A stretch of 64,000 bases of DNA, from the NCBI GenBank assembly GCA_910584995.1, contig CAJUDW010000001.1:1-64000 (forward strand), given 5' to 3'. This DNA is from an uncultured Oscillibacter sp. GTDB lineage: Bacteria > Bacillota > Clostridia > Oscillospirales > Oscillospiraceae. A model generated the notes under the pieces. It was not told the origin of the DNA. It saw only the letters and a list, made by a program, of their open reading frames with translations, and did not search any database. This document shows positions 25,761-34,721 of this stretch, piece by piece. Position 1 is the stretch's first letter. Every line of letters begins with the position of its first letter. A program made the position numbers and the translations under genes.

Positions 25761-26627
25761 CTACGCTCCAAAAAAGTTCTTGATGGAAGTCAGCTGTCCT
25801 CCGGCGGCACGGGACAGGCAGAGAAACGTACCGTCCCGCCCGTAGAGGCGGTATGTCCCGTCGGGGGCCTCCGGCAGGGTGATGCCGCCGCCGCAGCGGA
25901 CCCGTTTTTCCTGTCCGGCGGATCGGACTGCCAGGGCTGGAAAGCCTTTGAAGAGGCTGTCCACAGGCCGCAGCAGCGTTTCGCCCCTGTCCTGAACCTC
26001 CTGGATGGTTACAGCCTCCGCCAGTGTATAACCCGCCGCCATGGTCCTGCGGAGGGCGTACATAGTTCCGCCACACCCCAGGGCCCGGCCGATATCATGG
26101 CAGAGGGTCCGGATGTAGGTTCCCTTGGAGCAAACACACCGGAGGCGGAAATCGGTTTCACTCACCTGTTCCAGCAATTCCAATTCATATATGGTGACCT
26201 GGCGGGCCTCCCGCTCCACCTCCCTGCCCTTCCGGGCCAGCTGGTAGAGCCGCTGCCCCCCAACCTTCACTGCGGAATACATCGGCGGAATCTGCCGGAT
26301 CTCCCCCCGGAAGGCCGCAAGGGCCTCCTCTACTTCCCGGCAGGACACGTTTACAGGCTGGCTTTCCAGTGTCTCGCCGGTGGTATCCTGGGTGTTGGTC
26401 ACAAGGCCTAGGCGCAGGCCCGCCTCGTACTCCTTCCGGCTGTTTTCGGAAAATTCCGCCGCCCGGGTGGCCCTGCCCACAAAGACAGGCAGGACGCCGG
26501 TGGCCATGGGATCCAGCGTCCCTCCGTGGCCCACCCGCTTCTCGTGGAGAATCCCCCTGAGTTTGGCGCATACGTCCATGGAGGTCCAGCCCTCCGGCTT
26601 ATCGATAATCAAAATCCCGTCAGCCAT
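25761..26627 (-). CDS. truB: tRNA pseudouridine-55 synthase
   Basis: 288 residues. GILIIDKPEGWTSMDVCAKLRG opens the family, and the catalytic Asp is in GHGGTLDPMATGVLPV. The start at 26627 (MADGILIIDKP) was chosen over an upstream in-frame codon because it matches the family N-terminus and overlaps the nrnA stop by 8 bases. It modifies U55 in the T-loop of tRNAs. A C-terminal PUA-like segment (about 225-280) is present. Confidence 0.95.
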   Translation of the reverse strand: MADGILIIDKPEGWTSMDVCAKLRGILHEKRVGHGGTLDPMATGVLPVFVGRATRAAEFSENSRKEYEAGLRLGLVTNTQDTTGETLESQPVNVSCREVEEALAAFRGEIRQIPPMYSAVKVGGQRLYQLARKGREVEREARQVTIYELELLEQVSETDFRLRCVCSKGTYIRTLCHDIGRALGCGGTMYALRRTMAAGYTLAEAVTIQEVQDRGETLLRPVDSLFKGFPALAVRSAGQEKRVRCGGGITLPEAPDGTYRLYGRDGTFLCLSRAAGGQLTSIKNFFGA

Positions 26628-27576
26628 TGCGCACCTTCTGTATCGCCTCCAGCAGGGCGGCCTTGGCCGCCTCCCCATCTCCCTGCACCATGGCACCCGC
26701 GGCGGCAGCGTGCCCGCCTCCCCCCAGCAGGGCGCAGACGCGGCTGGCGTCCAGATCCCCCGGGGAGGTGCGGACGGAGATCTTGCAGGTCCCCTCCCGG
26801 GTCTCCCGGATGGTTATGCCGGTTTTCACACCTGCGATCTGTCCCACAAAGGCAGAGATGTCATCCATATCCTCCTGCGTAACCGCAAGTTGTTTCATCA
26901 TTTCCGTAGTCAGCGTCACAATGGCGGTCTCGCCCCCGTCCCGGAAATCCGCCCCGGCGGTCAGCATCCCCTCCAATTGCAGGCGTTTCAGGGTCTTTGT
27001 GCGGAAGTGCCTGCGGTTGACAGGAAACACGTCGATACCGGTATCCAGCAGGGCCGCCGCTGTCCTGTGGCAGGCGGCGTCGGTATTGCCGTAGACAAAG
27101 CAGCCGCAGTCGGTGGCCAGGGCCACATACAGCGGCAGGGCTGCCGCCTGGGAAACCTGCCCCCAGCGGGATACAATATCGTAAACGATCTCCCCGCAGG
27201 AGGCGCGTTTTGTATCCAGGCAGGTGGCTGCGGCGAAAAATTCCTGGGAGGGATGGTGATCCACCGCCAGATCCACCCGCTCCAGATAGGGCTTCGCGTT
27301 CTCCGGGAACAAGCCCCGGGCGGCGATATCCACAGAGATCACCTTCTCCGGCGTGAAGCCCTCCTCCCCGAGAAGGCCCTCTACATAGGGTGCGTAGATG
27401 GCGTTCAGATCCGGGTTCTTCAGGATACAGGCAGCCTTCCCCTGCTCCCGCAGCGCAGCGCAGAGGCCCGCGGCGCTGCCAATAGTGTCACCGTCGGGCC
27501 GGATGTGGGTTAAAATCAGGTAGCGGTCATGCTCTAGAAGCCAGCGGGAGGCCTGTCCGGCCGTGAGGGTGTTCAT
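26620..27576 (-). CDS. nrnA: DHH-family oligoribonuclease / pAp phosphatase (NrnA)
   Basis: 318 residues. The DHH phosphoesterase domain has THIRPDGDTIGSAAGL and the DHH motif AVDHHPSQ (metal-binding), and the DHHA1 domain has GGGGHAAAAGAMV near the C-terminus. NrnA degrades short RNA oligonucleotides and 3'-phosphoadenosine 5'-phosphate. Placement between rbfA and truB is the normal Firmicutes arrangement. It overlaps rbfA by 4 bases and truB by 8. Confidence 0.93.
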   Translation of the reverse strand: MNTLTAGQASRWLLEHDRYLILTHIRPDGDTIGSAAGLCAALREQGKAACILKNPDLNAIYAPYVEGLLGEEGFTPEKVISVDIAARGLFPENAKPYLERVDLAVDHHPSQEFFAAATCLDTKRASCGEIVYDIVSRWGQVSQAAALPLYVALATDCGCFVYGNTDAACHRTAAALLDTGIDVFPVNRRHFRTKTLKRLQLEGMLTAGADFRDGGETAIVTLTTEMMKQLAVTQEDMDDISAFVGQIAGVKTGITIRETREGTCKISVRTSPGDLDASRVCALLGGGGHAAAAGAMVQGDGEAAKAALLEAIQKVRNG

Positions 27577-27968
27577 GGCTCGTCCTCCAGGCAGATGTCT
27601 TCATTGGCCGGGTTGGCGGGCTTGACCACGTCGGGATTCCGCAGCATTTCCAGAATATGAGCGCCGTACTGGATGGAGTCGTCTCCCGCAAATTGCAGTT
27701 CCGGGGTATAGCGCAGGCGCAGGGCCTGTCCCAGTTCCCGGCGGAGAAAGCCGGAGGCGGATTTCAGGCCTTTCAGTACGTCTTTTTCCTGGGCCTTATC
27801 CAGAACGCTGATATAAATCTTGGCATAGCGCAGGTCGCTGGTGGTATCCACGTGCGTGACGGATACCATGCCCACCTGGGAGACTCTTGGATCTTTCAGG
27901 CGGCGGATCTGCTGGCTCAACTCACGCTGGATTTCTTCGTTGATTCTTCCAATTCGATTGCTAGGCAT
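27573..27968 (-). CDS. rbfA: Ribosome-binding factor A
   Basis: 131 residues, KH-like fold (RIGRINEEIQRELSQQIRRLKDPRV, then VSVTHVDTTSDLRYAKIYISVL and LRYTPELQFAGDDSIQYGAHI). It assists late maturation of the 30S subunit and 16S 5'-end processing. It normally follows infB at once; here a 1.1 kb island separates them, and the infB terminator implies rbfA needs its own promoter, which I could not identify with confidence. AAAGGAGGAACCTCC precedes the ATG. Confidence 0.94.
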   Translation of the reverse strand: MPSNRIGRINEEIQRELSQQIRRLKDPRVSQVGMVSVTHVDTTSDLRYAKIYISVLDKAQEKDVLKGLKSASGFLRRELGQALRLRYTPELQFAGDDSIQYGAHILEMLRNPDVVKPANPANEDICLEDEP

Positions 27969-28265
27969 GGAGGTTCCTCCTTTAATCCCTCTCCGGGGAT
28001 TTGGGATTTCTGGCCCTGTCCAGGCCGGGATTTGGTTTTTTGCTGAAGGGCTTGAAGCCCTTAGGGACCTGTTGTGCCGCCTTCTTTCACGGGTGGGATG
28101 GTTTCAGGCCTCTTGGCCCTGGTGGGGGATACATCCCCCTCTTTTCCCGGATACAGAAAAGGGGAGAGGCCTCCGGAGGGCCTTTTCGCTCACCTTGATA
28201 AGCCGTACATGGTACAAGGGAGGAAGCGGCGCCCGGCAGAAACCGGCCTGGCCGTTTTCTCCATA
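27969..28265. other. Leader region upstream of rbfA, no gene seen
   Basis: No credible gene. Contains a short hairpin (GAAGGGCTT/AAGCCCTT, about 28045-28062) and GC-rich inverted segments such as GGGGGAT/ATCCCCC (about 28124-28138). On the rbfA side only the ribosome binding site is clear. Confidence 0.5.
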
Positions 28266-28420
28266 TTACAGGGGTTGTCTTTCGCGCAGCACGGTCAGGG
28301 CACTGCCTTGCGGCTTTACGCGCCGGGGTTTCTTCCCTGTAGAACTGTGTTCCCGCAAAGCCAGCGGCTGCGGCGCGGGTGGGTGTCGGATAGACTCTGC
28401 CGCCCTTTCCGGCGGCGGCT
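28266..28420 (+). repeat. Intergenic repeat, copy A
   Basis: Resembles, in inverted orientation, the segment at 28846-29012. Shared blocks include ACTGCCTTGCGG, GTTCCCGC, GCGGCTGC and a final CCGGCGG/CCGCCGG region in the same order, over about 155 bases with roughly 70-75% identity by eye. The open frame of the DUF3784 remnant runs into it and so gets an odd Pro/Arg/Gln-rich tail. Confidence 0.7.
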
Positions 28421-28769
28421 GCTGTAGCGCCTGGGCCTGATCCAAGGGCCGCAGTATTCCCTTTTTCATCCAGTTGCCGGTATTCAGATAAATAGCACCG
28501 GCTATGCCTATCGCAAAAAACAGCCCAAGTCCAATCCGCAGAGGCCACATTTTCTTAACGGTGTCACTTAACATGATGAGAAAGCGCCCTGCAAAGGAAA
28601 ACATCAGTTTCCCAACCTATCTGCACGATTTTTTCTCATCTGTTTTCTCTTGCCCCGCTTTCGGCACAGCGTTGTATCCGGCTATCAAAAAAGAGCCCTT
28701 TCCCGTTAAAAGCACAACGTCCAATATGATCAATATTCCAACAAAAATCCCATGGATGATCGGCAGCAT
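28266..28769 (-). pseudogene. DUF3784 small membrane protein with in-frame amber stop
   Basis: From the ATG at 28769 (ribosome binding site AGGAGAAGG) the reading is MLPIIHGIFVGILIILDVVL ... GKGSFLIAGYN ... DEKKSCR, the start of a DUF3784 protein. A TAG at 28619-28617 then interrupts it. The very next codons in the same frame continue the family (VGKLMFSFAGRFLIML ... GLGLFFAIGIAGAIYLNTGN), so it is a single nonsense mutation and not a frameshift. After GNWMKKG the frame continues into repeat A with a low-complexity tail to 28266. The intact protein would have three membrane helices; function unknown. An alternative is two separate small proteins, the second from the ATG at 28604. Confidence 0.7.
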
Positions 28770-28791
28770 ACTACCTTCTCCTGAGATTTTG

Positions 28792-28820
28792 ATTTTATCA
28801 TGCCCAATTTCGAGATTCAA
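28792..28820 (-). promoter_or_regulatory. Promoter of the DUF3784 gene
   Basis: On the minus strand TTGAAT (28820-28815), 17 bases, TAAAAT (28797-28792), between repeat B and the gene. The island therefore carries its own promoter. Confidence 0.6.
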
Positions 28821-28845
28821 GATTTGTTTTTTCAACAACACCCTC

Positions 28846-29012
28846 CGGCGGCAGGGAAAAGAGCCGAAGAGGCCATCCGGCGCCCGCCCGCAATACAGCA
28901 GCCGCCAGCTTCGCGGGAACGCAGTTTTGCAGGGAAAGGACTCCCGGCGCACAGAACCGCAAGGCAGTACCCGCAGCCGCACTGCACGAAGAACCTCTCC
29001 TGCATAACGCCC
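28846..29012 (-). repeat. Intergenic repeat, copy B
   Basis: Inverted relative to copy A (28266-28420), with the DUF3784 remnant and its promoter between them. It starts about 95 bases below the infB terminator. No open frame of interest and no transposase; see copy A for the shared blocks. Confidence 0.7.
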
Positions 29013-29106
29013 CAAACGGCTGACGCCATTTTGGATCAGCGTCTTTTTCTCTCTTGTACCGCGCATGGCCGCAAAACGGGGCGTCCTCCCCCTGCGTTCG
29101 GACGTC

Positions 29107-29140
29107 AAAATAAGGGGCGGCAAGCACCGCCGCCCCTTAT
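29107..29140 (-). terminator. Terminator after infB
   Basis: Stem 29110-29121 with 29129-29140 (12 bp, perfect), 7-base loop. On the minus strand it is followed by TTTTGAC. It lies immediately after infB, inside what is usually one continuous operon. Confidence 0.8.
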
Positions 29141-29148
29141 CCGATCGG

Positions 29149-31593
29149 TTATCGCGGAATCTCCTCCATGGTAAAGGCCTCCACAATATCGCCTTCCTTG
29201 ATATCGTTGAACTTCTCAATGGTCAGGCCGCACTCGTAACCGGCGGCCACCTCCTTGGCGGTGTCCTTAAACCGCTGGAGGGAGCCCAGCGTGCCCTCGT
29301 GGATGACGATGCCGTCCCGCACCACCCGGACGGAGCAGTTCCGGAGGATTTTGCCCTCCTGGACATAGCAGCCCGCCACAGTGCCTACGTTGGAAACCTT
29401 ATAGGTCTGGCGGATCTCCGCACGGCCCAGGGCGGCTTCCCGGAATTTGGGAGCCAGCATGCCCTTCATAGCGGCAGTAATCTCATCAATGCAGTCGTAA
29501 ATGACCCGGTACATCCGCATATCCACATTCTGCCTGACCGCGCCATCCCTGGCGGCGGGGTCGGGCCGGACGTTGAAGCCGATAATAATGGCGTTGGAGG
29601 AGGAGGCCAGCATCACGTCTGACTCGCTGACAGCGCCCACGCCGCCATGGATGACCCGGACGTTCACCTCGTCGTTGGAGAGTTTCTCCAGGGAGGCCTT
29701 CACCGCCTCCACACTGCCCTGCACGTCCGCCTTGACAATCAGGGCCAGTTCCTTCCGCTCGCCCGCCTGGATCTGGTCGAACAGGTTCTCCAGCGAGACC
29801 TTCTGCACCGGCGCGGCAGCCTTGGCCCGGGCCTCTGCCTTCCGCTGATCCACCAGTTCCCTGGCCATGCGCTCATCGGCCACGGCGAAGAAGGGGCTTC
29901 CGGCCTCTGGCGCCTCGGAGAGGCCCGCGATTTCCACGGGGACGGAGGGGCCCGCCTCAGTCAGGCGGCTGCCCTTATAATCCAGCATGGTGCGGACGCG
30001 GCCCACGGCGGTGCCCGCGATGATGATATCCCCCTGCTTCAGCGTCCCGTTCTGCACCAGGAGCGTCGCCACAGGGCCGCGGCCCTTGTCCAGGCGCGCC
30101 TCAATGACCGTGCCCTGCCCGGCCCGGTTGGGATTGGCTTTCAGTTCCGCCATTTCGGCAGTGAGGGTAACCATCTCCAGCAGGTTGTCAATGCCGATAT
30201 TCTTCTTGGCGGACACCTTGCAGCAGATGGTTTCGCCACCCCAATCCTCGGGCACAAGGCCGTGCTCTGTCAGCTGCTGGAGCACGCGGTCGGGGTTGGC
30301 GTTTTCCTTGTCAATTTTGTTCACGGCCACAATAATGGGGATATTGGCGGCCTTGGCATGGTTAATGGACTCAATGGTCTGGGGCATGATGCCGTCGTCC
30401 GCCGCCACCATCAGGATGGCGATATCCGTCACCATGGCGCCTCTGGCCCGCATGGAGGTAAAGGCCTCGTGGCCCGGCGTATCCAGGAAGGTGATGGGCT
30501 TTCCGTTCACCTGCACCTGATATGCGCCGATGTGCTGGGTAATGCCGCCTGCCTCGCCTGCGGCCACGGAGGTGTCCCGAATGGTATCCAGCAGCGTGGT
30601 TTTGCCGTGATCCACGTGGCCCATGACCACCACCACCGGGGCCCGGGGCGCCAAATCCTCCTCTTTATCCGCAGAAACGTCGATCAGCCGCTCTTCAATG
30701 GTAACGACTACTTCCTTCTCCACCTTGCAGCCCAATTCCATGGCAACCAGGGCGGCAGTGTCGAAATCGATCATCTGGGGCAGGGAGGCCATGATGCCGT
30801 TCTTCATCAGCACCTTCACGACCTCCGCGCCGGTCTTTTTCATCCGGGAGGCCAGTTCGCCTACGGAGATCTCGTCGGGAATCTGCACCTTCAGCGGGGC
30901 CTTTTTGGCAATCTCCAGCTGGAGGCGGCGCATTTTCTCCGCCTCGTCCTGACGGCGCTTGCTGGAGAAGGGCGCGCTGCCCCGGCGCTGGCCGCTGCTG
31001 CGGAATTTCTCCTTGCCGCCCCGCTGCTGCTGCATCTTGGCGGCCCGCTGCCCGCCCAGGGTCTCCAGCCGCTCGTCGTACTTGGCCAGGTTCACGTCGC
31101 CGCCCTTGCGGGTATCCACAATTTTCTTCTGGGGCACCCGGCTGGCGGGCTTCTGTACCGCCGGCTTCTGCTGGGCGGCAGGCTGCTGGGCCCCGGCCTG
31201 GGGATGGGCAGGCTTCGCCGCCCCCTGCTGAGGCGCGGGGGCCTTCTGGGGCTGGGGGGCGGGCTCTTTCCTGCCGGCCTTTTCAGCAGGCGCGGCGGGC
31301 TGCTCCGCCGGAGACGGGGCGGCCTTTTCCTCCTTCTGGGCGGGCTGTTCCGCCTTTTCCTGGTAGGCGTCGGCGAAAATGTCCTGAATGCTGGAGATCT
31401 GGTTGTTCTGCGTCAGATAGTCGAAGATGATGGACAGATCCCGATCCGTCAGCACCTGCATATGGTTCTTCGGCGCGGACGCATATTTTGTCAAAATTTC
31501 CGTTATGGTCTTGGTGGGCAGGCCAAAATCCTTCGCCACCTCATGGACCCTGTATTTTTCAATACCCAATCGAAACACCTCGTTATGCTCCAA
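29149..31593 (-). CDS. infB: Translation initiation factor IF-2
   Basis: 814 residues. IF2_N domain at the start ([21 protein letters not shown]), then a long Ala/Pro/Gln/Lys-rich linker (about 75-215), a second IF2_N-like segment ([24 protein letters not shown]) and the GTPase domain with [19 protein letters not shown] (G1), DTPGHEAF (G3) and NKIDKENA (G4), then domains II to IV. It guides initiator tRNA to the 30S subunit and promotes subunit joining. It follows ylxQ in the classical nusA-infB operon. Confidence 0.97.
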   Translation of the reverse strand: MEHNEVFRLGIEKYRVHEVAKDFGLPTKTITEILTKYASAPKNHMQVLTDRDLSIIFDYLTQNNQISSIQDIFADAYQEKAEQPAQKEEKAAPSPAEQPAAPAEKAGRKEPAPQPQKAPAPQQGAAKPAHPQAGAQQPAAQQKPAVQKPASRVPQKKIVDTRKGGDVNLAKYDERLETLGGQRAAKMQQQRGGKEKFRSSGQRRGSAPFSSKRRQDEAEKMRRLQLEIAKKAPLKVQIPDEISVGELASRMKKTGAEVVKVLMKNGIMASLPQMIDFDTAALVAMELGCKVEKEVVVTIEERLIDVSADKEEDLAPRAPVVVVMGHVDHGKTTLLDTIRDTSVAAGEAGGITQHIGAYQVQVNGKPITFLDTPGHEAFTSMRARGAMVTDIAILMVAADDGIMPQTIESINHAKAANIPIIVAVNKIDKENANPDRVLQQLTEHGLVPEDWGGETICCKVSAKKNIGIDNLLEMVTLTAEMAELKANPNRAGQGTVIEARLDKGRGPVATLLVQNGTLKQGDIIIAGTAVGRVRTMLDYKGSRLTEAGPSVPVEIAGLSEAPEAGSPFFAVADERMARELVDQRKAEARAKAAAPVQKVSLENLFDQIQAGERKELALIVKADVQGSVEAVKASLEKLSNDEVNVRVIHGGVGAVSESDVMLASSSNAIIIGFNVRPDPAARDGAVRQNVDMRMYRVIYDCIDEITAAMKGMLAPKFREAALGRAEIRQTYKVSNVGTVAGCYVQEGKILRNCSVRVVRDGIVIHEGTLGSLQRFKDTAKEVAAGYECGLTIEKFNDIKEGDIVEAFTMEEIPR

Positions 31594-31636
31594 CCCAAGG
31601 GCTGGGAATTTTTCACGTGACAGGGAACCTTTCCCC

Positions 31637-32392
31637 TCAGCCCTCCCGCTTGCGGAAGGAGCCTTTGCCCTTCTTCACAGGATGGCTGTGGGCGTAAGGA
31701 TTTGCCCTGGGCTTGGGGCGGTTTTTCCCGCTTACACGGGACTCCGGTTTCCGGCGGAAGGCCGGTTTTCCGCTCTGCGGCGGCTTTTCCGTCCGTTCCG
31801 GCGGTTTTCCCGGGGGTGCGGCCTTCTTCGGGCCGCCGGCAGGTCTTCCGGGCTGCCCTCTGGCCGGACGGCCTGCCGCCCGCTCCGGCGGCTTTTGGGG
31901 ACGGCCCCTCTGCCCTGCGGGCTTCCCGGCGCGGCCCGGGGCTGTTTCCGGCGGCTCCGGCGGCTTTTTCGGGGCCCGGCGGGCTTCCTTGTCCCGTATC
32001 CGCTGCTCCGCCTTCCGCTCTGCCGCCCGCTTGCTTTTCAGTTCCAGCCGCTCGGAAGCGGCGCCGTATTCTGCCGGATCCAGTTCCGCCAGGCGGCGGC
32101 CTGCCGCCGCGGCAAGGCCGATGTCCGTCACCGCCGCCATGGCCGCGGAAGCGCGGCCCACAGCGCGGCCCAGTTCCGCCTTTGTAAAGGGCGTGCGGAG
32201 CCAGATGCAGTTTCCCATCTGGGCGAACCATTCCGCCTTCCGGCAGCTGCCTGCCGCAGCGTCGCAGGCCAGGAGGATCAGCCGGGCATGGCAGCCCTCC
32301 GCGGCAGCCTCCACCGGCTCCTCGCCAACTGCCAGATTGCCGCCCCGCAGGGCCAGTCCCAGCAGGGAGAGAATCCGTTGCTTATTGTCCAT
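31637..32392 (-). CDS. ylxQ: YlxQ-like L7Ae-family protein with long basic tail
   Basis: 251 residues from the ATG at 32392 ([19 protein letters not shown]), chosen as the family N-terminus; it overlaps ylxR by 11 bases. Residues 1 to about 105 are an L7Ae/L30e RNA-binding fold ([16 protein letters not shown] region, [12 protein letters not shown]). The remaining ~145 residues are low-complexity, rich in Arg, Lys, Pro and Gly ([20 protein letters not shown] and similar), ending [12 protein letters not shown]. Ordinary YlxQ proteins are about 100 residues. The tail should be disordered and strongly positive, suited to binding rRNA or mRNA. The link to ribosome or transcription-translation function comes from the operon. 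Confidence 0.85.
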   Translation of the reverse strand: MDNKQRILSLLGLALRGGNLAVGEEPVEAAAEGCHARLILLACDAAAGSCRKAEWFAQMGNCIWLRTPFTKAELGRAVGRASAAMAAVTDIGLAAAAGRRLAELDPAEYGAASERLELKSKRAAERKAEQRIRDKEARRAPKKPPEPPETAPGRAGKPAGQRGRPQKPPERAAGRPARGQPGRPAGGPKKAAPPGKPPERTEKPPQSGKPAFRRKPESRVSGKNRPKPRANPYAHSHPVKKGKGSFRKREG

Positions 32393-32672
32393 TTCCGCCT
32401 CCCAGCTCCGCCTCCATGGCGTCGTATACCTCCGCCGGGATGGCTGTTGAAAAGGCCCGCTCCAGCGCCCGGGACTTTCTGGCCCGCCGGAGGCACTCCA
32501 CGTCGTGACACACATAGGCGCCCCGTCCGGACTTCTTCCCGGTGAAGTCCAGGCTCACCTGCCCCTCCGGGGACTTGACCACCCGCAGCAGGGCCTTTTT
32601 ATCCTTCATCTCCCGGCAGCCCACACACTGCCGCTGAGGAATTTTCTTCACTTTGGGCATTGTTTGGACCAC
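32382..32672 (-). CDS. ylxR: YlxR (DUF448) RNA-binding protein
   Basis: 96 residues. The DUF448 signature RQCVGCREMKDKKALLRVV and GKKSGRGAYVCHDVECLRRA are clear. GTG start at 32672 with GGAGGGGAAAGG directly upstream; an ATG four codons in is possible but poorly spaced. The family binds RNA and has been reported to affect nucleoid-associated and RNase P-related functions in Bacillus. Conserved position between nusA and infB. Confidence 0.93.
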   Translation of the reverse strand: MVQTMPKVKKIPQRQCVGCREMKDKKALLRVVKSPEGQVSLDFTGKKSGRGAYVCHDVECLRRARKSRALERAFSTAIPAEVYDAMEAELGGGNGQ

Positions 32673-32708
32673 CCTTTCCCCTCCTCCGCAGCAGCGGAGA
32701 GACTCCTT

Positions 32709-33908
32709 TTATTCCTCCGGATTCCCAGGAACTTCCTCCGTCCCGGCGGACTCCTCCGCCGCACCGGAAACAGGCTCTGTCTCCGGGATTTCCGCAGGTT
32801 CTTCCTCCGGATCCTCCTCCTGGTAACTCTCCGGCTTGATGTCAATCTTGTAGCCGGTGAGGCGGGCCGCAAGGCGGGCGTTCTGCCCCTCCTTGCCGAT
32901 GGCAAGGCTCAGCTGATCGTCGGGCACCAGTACCCGGCAGGCCTTGCCCTCCTCCGCCATCCAGACGTCCACCACGTTGGCAGGGGCCAAGGCGGCGGCG
33001 ATGAACTCGGCGGGATCCTCGCTCCACTTGATGATGTCGATTTTCTCGCCCCGCAGTTCGTCCACAATCCCGGCCACTCGCTGGCCCCGGGGGCCTACGC
33101 ACGCGCCGATGGGATCGATATTCTCCTCGTTGGACCAGACGGCCATTTTTGTCCGGCTGCCGGCCTCCCGGGCGATGGACCGCACCTCCACGGTGCCGTC
33201 GAAAATCTCGGGAACCTCCAGTTCGAAGAGGCGCTTCACCAGGCCGGGATGGGTCCTGGAGATCAGTACCTGGGGCCCTCTGGTGGAGCGGCGCACATCC
33301 ACCACGTAGACCTTGACGTGCATCCCCTCCTCCATCACCTCTCCGGGGACCTGCTCCCCAGCCATCAGCAGGGCTTCCGTGGATTCGGTGCCGGTGCCGA
33401 TACGCAGGGAGACATTGCCGTTTCTCGGATCTACCCGGGTGACAATACCGGTGAGGATCTCGTGCTGTTTGGAATTGAACTCGTCATATACCATGCCCCG
33501 CTCGGCCTCCCGCAGGCCCTGGATGATCACCTGCTTGCCGTTTCCGGCGGCAATCCGGCCAAACTCCATCTTATCGACTGGGATATTCACCACGTCGCCG
33601 ATCTCATACTTGGCGGACAGGGCCTTGGCCTCCTCTAGCGGCATTTCGTTGGCGGGATCCACGTAGTCCTCCTCGTCCACCACGTTTTTCTGGACGAACA
33701 TCTTCAGATCCCGGCGTTCTTCGTCCACGTCCACAATCACGTTCTCCACGCCCTCGTGGTCCCGCTTGTAGGCGGTAGTGATAGCCTGGATAATCTTCTC
33801 CATCATAAAGGTCTGGGGGATGCCCCGTTCCTTTTCCAGCAACTCCAGGGCAGCGAAAATCTCCCCGGGATTCATCCCGGCGGGTTCCTTTTGCTTTTTG
33901 CCTCTCAT
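32709..33908 (-). CDS. nusA: Transcription termination/antitermination factor NusA
   Basis: 399 residues: N-terminal RNA-polymerase-binding domain (FAALELLEKERGI ... ITTAYKRDHEG), S1 domain (EILTGIVTRVDPRNGNVSLRIG), two KH domains (IDPIGACVGPRGQRVAGIVDEL and QLSLAIGKEGQNARLAARLTG) and a short acidic, Glu/Pro-rich tail. It controls pausing and termination, usually alongside rimP as here. Confidence 0.96.
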   Translation of the reverse strand: MRGKKQKEPAGMNPGEIFAALELLEKERGIPQTFMMEKIIQAITTAYKRDHEGVENVIVDVDEERRDLKMFVQKNVVDEEDYVDPANEMPLEEAKALSAKYEIGDVVNIPVDKMEFGRIAAGNGKQVIIQGLREAERGMVYDEFNSKQHEILTGIVTRVDPRNGNVSLRIGTGTESTEALLMAGEQVPGEVMEEGMHVKVYVVDVRRSTRGPQVLISRTHPGLVKRLFELEVPEIFDGTVEVRSIAREAGSRTKMAVWSNEENIDPIGACVGPRGQRVAGIVDELRGEKIDIIKWSEDPAEFIAAALAPANVVDVWMAEEGKACRVLVPDDQLSLAIGKEGQNARLAARLTGYKIDIKPESYQEEDPEEEPAEIPETEPVSGAAEESAGTEEVPGNPEE

Positions 33909-33966
33909 GTCCCTTGAATCTCCTTATTATTGTAAAGTACCAAAATGTTATGGCTCCTGTTGTCCT

Positions 33967-34428
33967 TTAAAATTCTACCCGCAGCCGCACCAGGGCGGTC
34001 TCCTTCTTGGAAAACGTCAGATCTGCCCCATCTACAGTGACGGTCACATCACCGGAGGCCCCGTCGTAGGCCTTCAGGGTTCCAGGGAATTCCTTCCGCC
34101 CGTCCCTGGCCCGGTAGAGTTTCACCAGCACAGGGCTCGCCAGGAATTGGGCAAAGTCGGAGGGCCGCTTCAGGGCCCGCTCCGCCCCGGCGGAGCCTAC
34201 CTCCAGCGTGTAGCTGCCCTCAATGGGATCCGCCTCGTCCAGCAGGTCGGAAAGCGTCCGGGAGACAGCCTCGCAGTCCAGGATATCCACGCCGCCCTCC
34301 TTGTCCAGAAGGACCCGCAGATACCATGTCCCGGCCTCCTTCACGTACTCCACGTCCCAGAGGGTGCAGCCCCGCTCCGCAATGGCGGGAGCCGCCAGTT
34401 CAGCCGTTAACTCCGTAATTTTTTTCAT
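33967..34428 (-). CDS. rimP: Ribosome maturation factor RimP
   Basis: 153 residues from the ATG at 34428, which follows CGGAGGCATTTC and begins MKKITELTAELAAPAIAERG; the open frame further upstream lacks a ribosome binding site. Family motifs: LWDVEYVKEAGTWYLRVLLD, DCEAVSRTLSDLLDEADPI and YTLEVGSAGAERALKRPSDF. It is needed for 30S maturation and is the first gene of the rimP-nusA-ylxR-ylxQ-infB operon. Confidence 0.95.
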   Translation of the reverse strand: MKKITELTAELAAPAIAERGCTLWDVEYVKEAGTWYLRVLLDKEGGVDILDCEAVSRTLSDLLDEADPIEGSYTLEVGSAGAERALKRPSDFAQFLASPVLVKLYRARDGRKEFPGTLKAYDGASGDVTVTVDGADLTFSKKETALVRLRVEF

Positions 34429-34541
34429 GAAATGCCTCCGCATGACTGTCAAATTCCGCAAATTTTAGTTACGGCGAAAAACCTAAGAAAAAGAGCGGAC
34501 ACACGGCCCACTCCATACCATACATACTACCTAATATGCGT

Positions 34542-34570
34542 ACTATACCACACCCAGGAAAAAAGTGCAA
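34542..34570 (-). promoter_or_regulatory. Promoter of the rimP-nusA-infB operon
   Basis: On the minus strand TTGCAC (34570-34565), 17 bases, TATAGT (34547-34542), 114 bases before the rimP ATG. Confidence 0.7.
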
Positions 34571-34628
34571 GTGTTTTCTTGGGGGAATTCGGAAAGATCC
34601 CCGTTTTTTCCGAATTCCAGACCCTTTC

Positions 34629-34657
34629 TTGACAACGCCGCCGGTATCCCATACAAT
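34629..34657 (+). promoter_or_regulatory. Promoter of the TIM-barrel isomerase gene
   Basis: TTGACA (34629-34634), 17 bases, TACAAT (34652-34657), 65 bases before the ATG. Confidence 0.78.
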
Positions 34658-34721
34658 GGAAGCATCCCGGGGCCTCCGCCCGGCAGGCGGCGGCCCCATT
34701 GACACCGGAAAGGAGCCCGCT

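Noticed and set aside
27969..28265. T-box or other riboswitch before rbfA
   Set aside because: Stems are present, but no T-box sequence, terminator/antiterminator pair or other known core could be recognised.
28617..28619. Amber codon as a pyrrolysine or suppressor site
   Set aside because: Nothing in the window supports pyrrolysine machinery, and the protein family does not carry a special residue here; a nonsense mutation is simpler.
29647..31620. Very long open frame on the plus strand opposite infB
   Set aside because: It is a composition shadow of the GC-rich infB gene: His/Gly/Gln-rich, no ribosome binding site, no recognisable domain.
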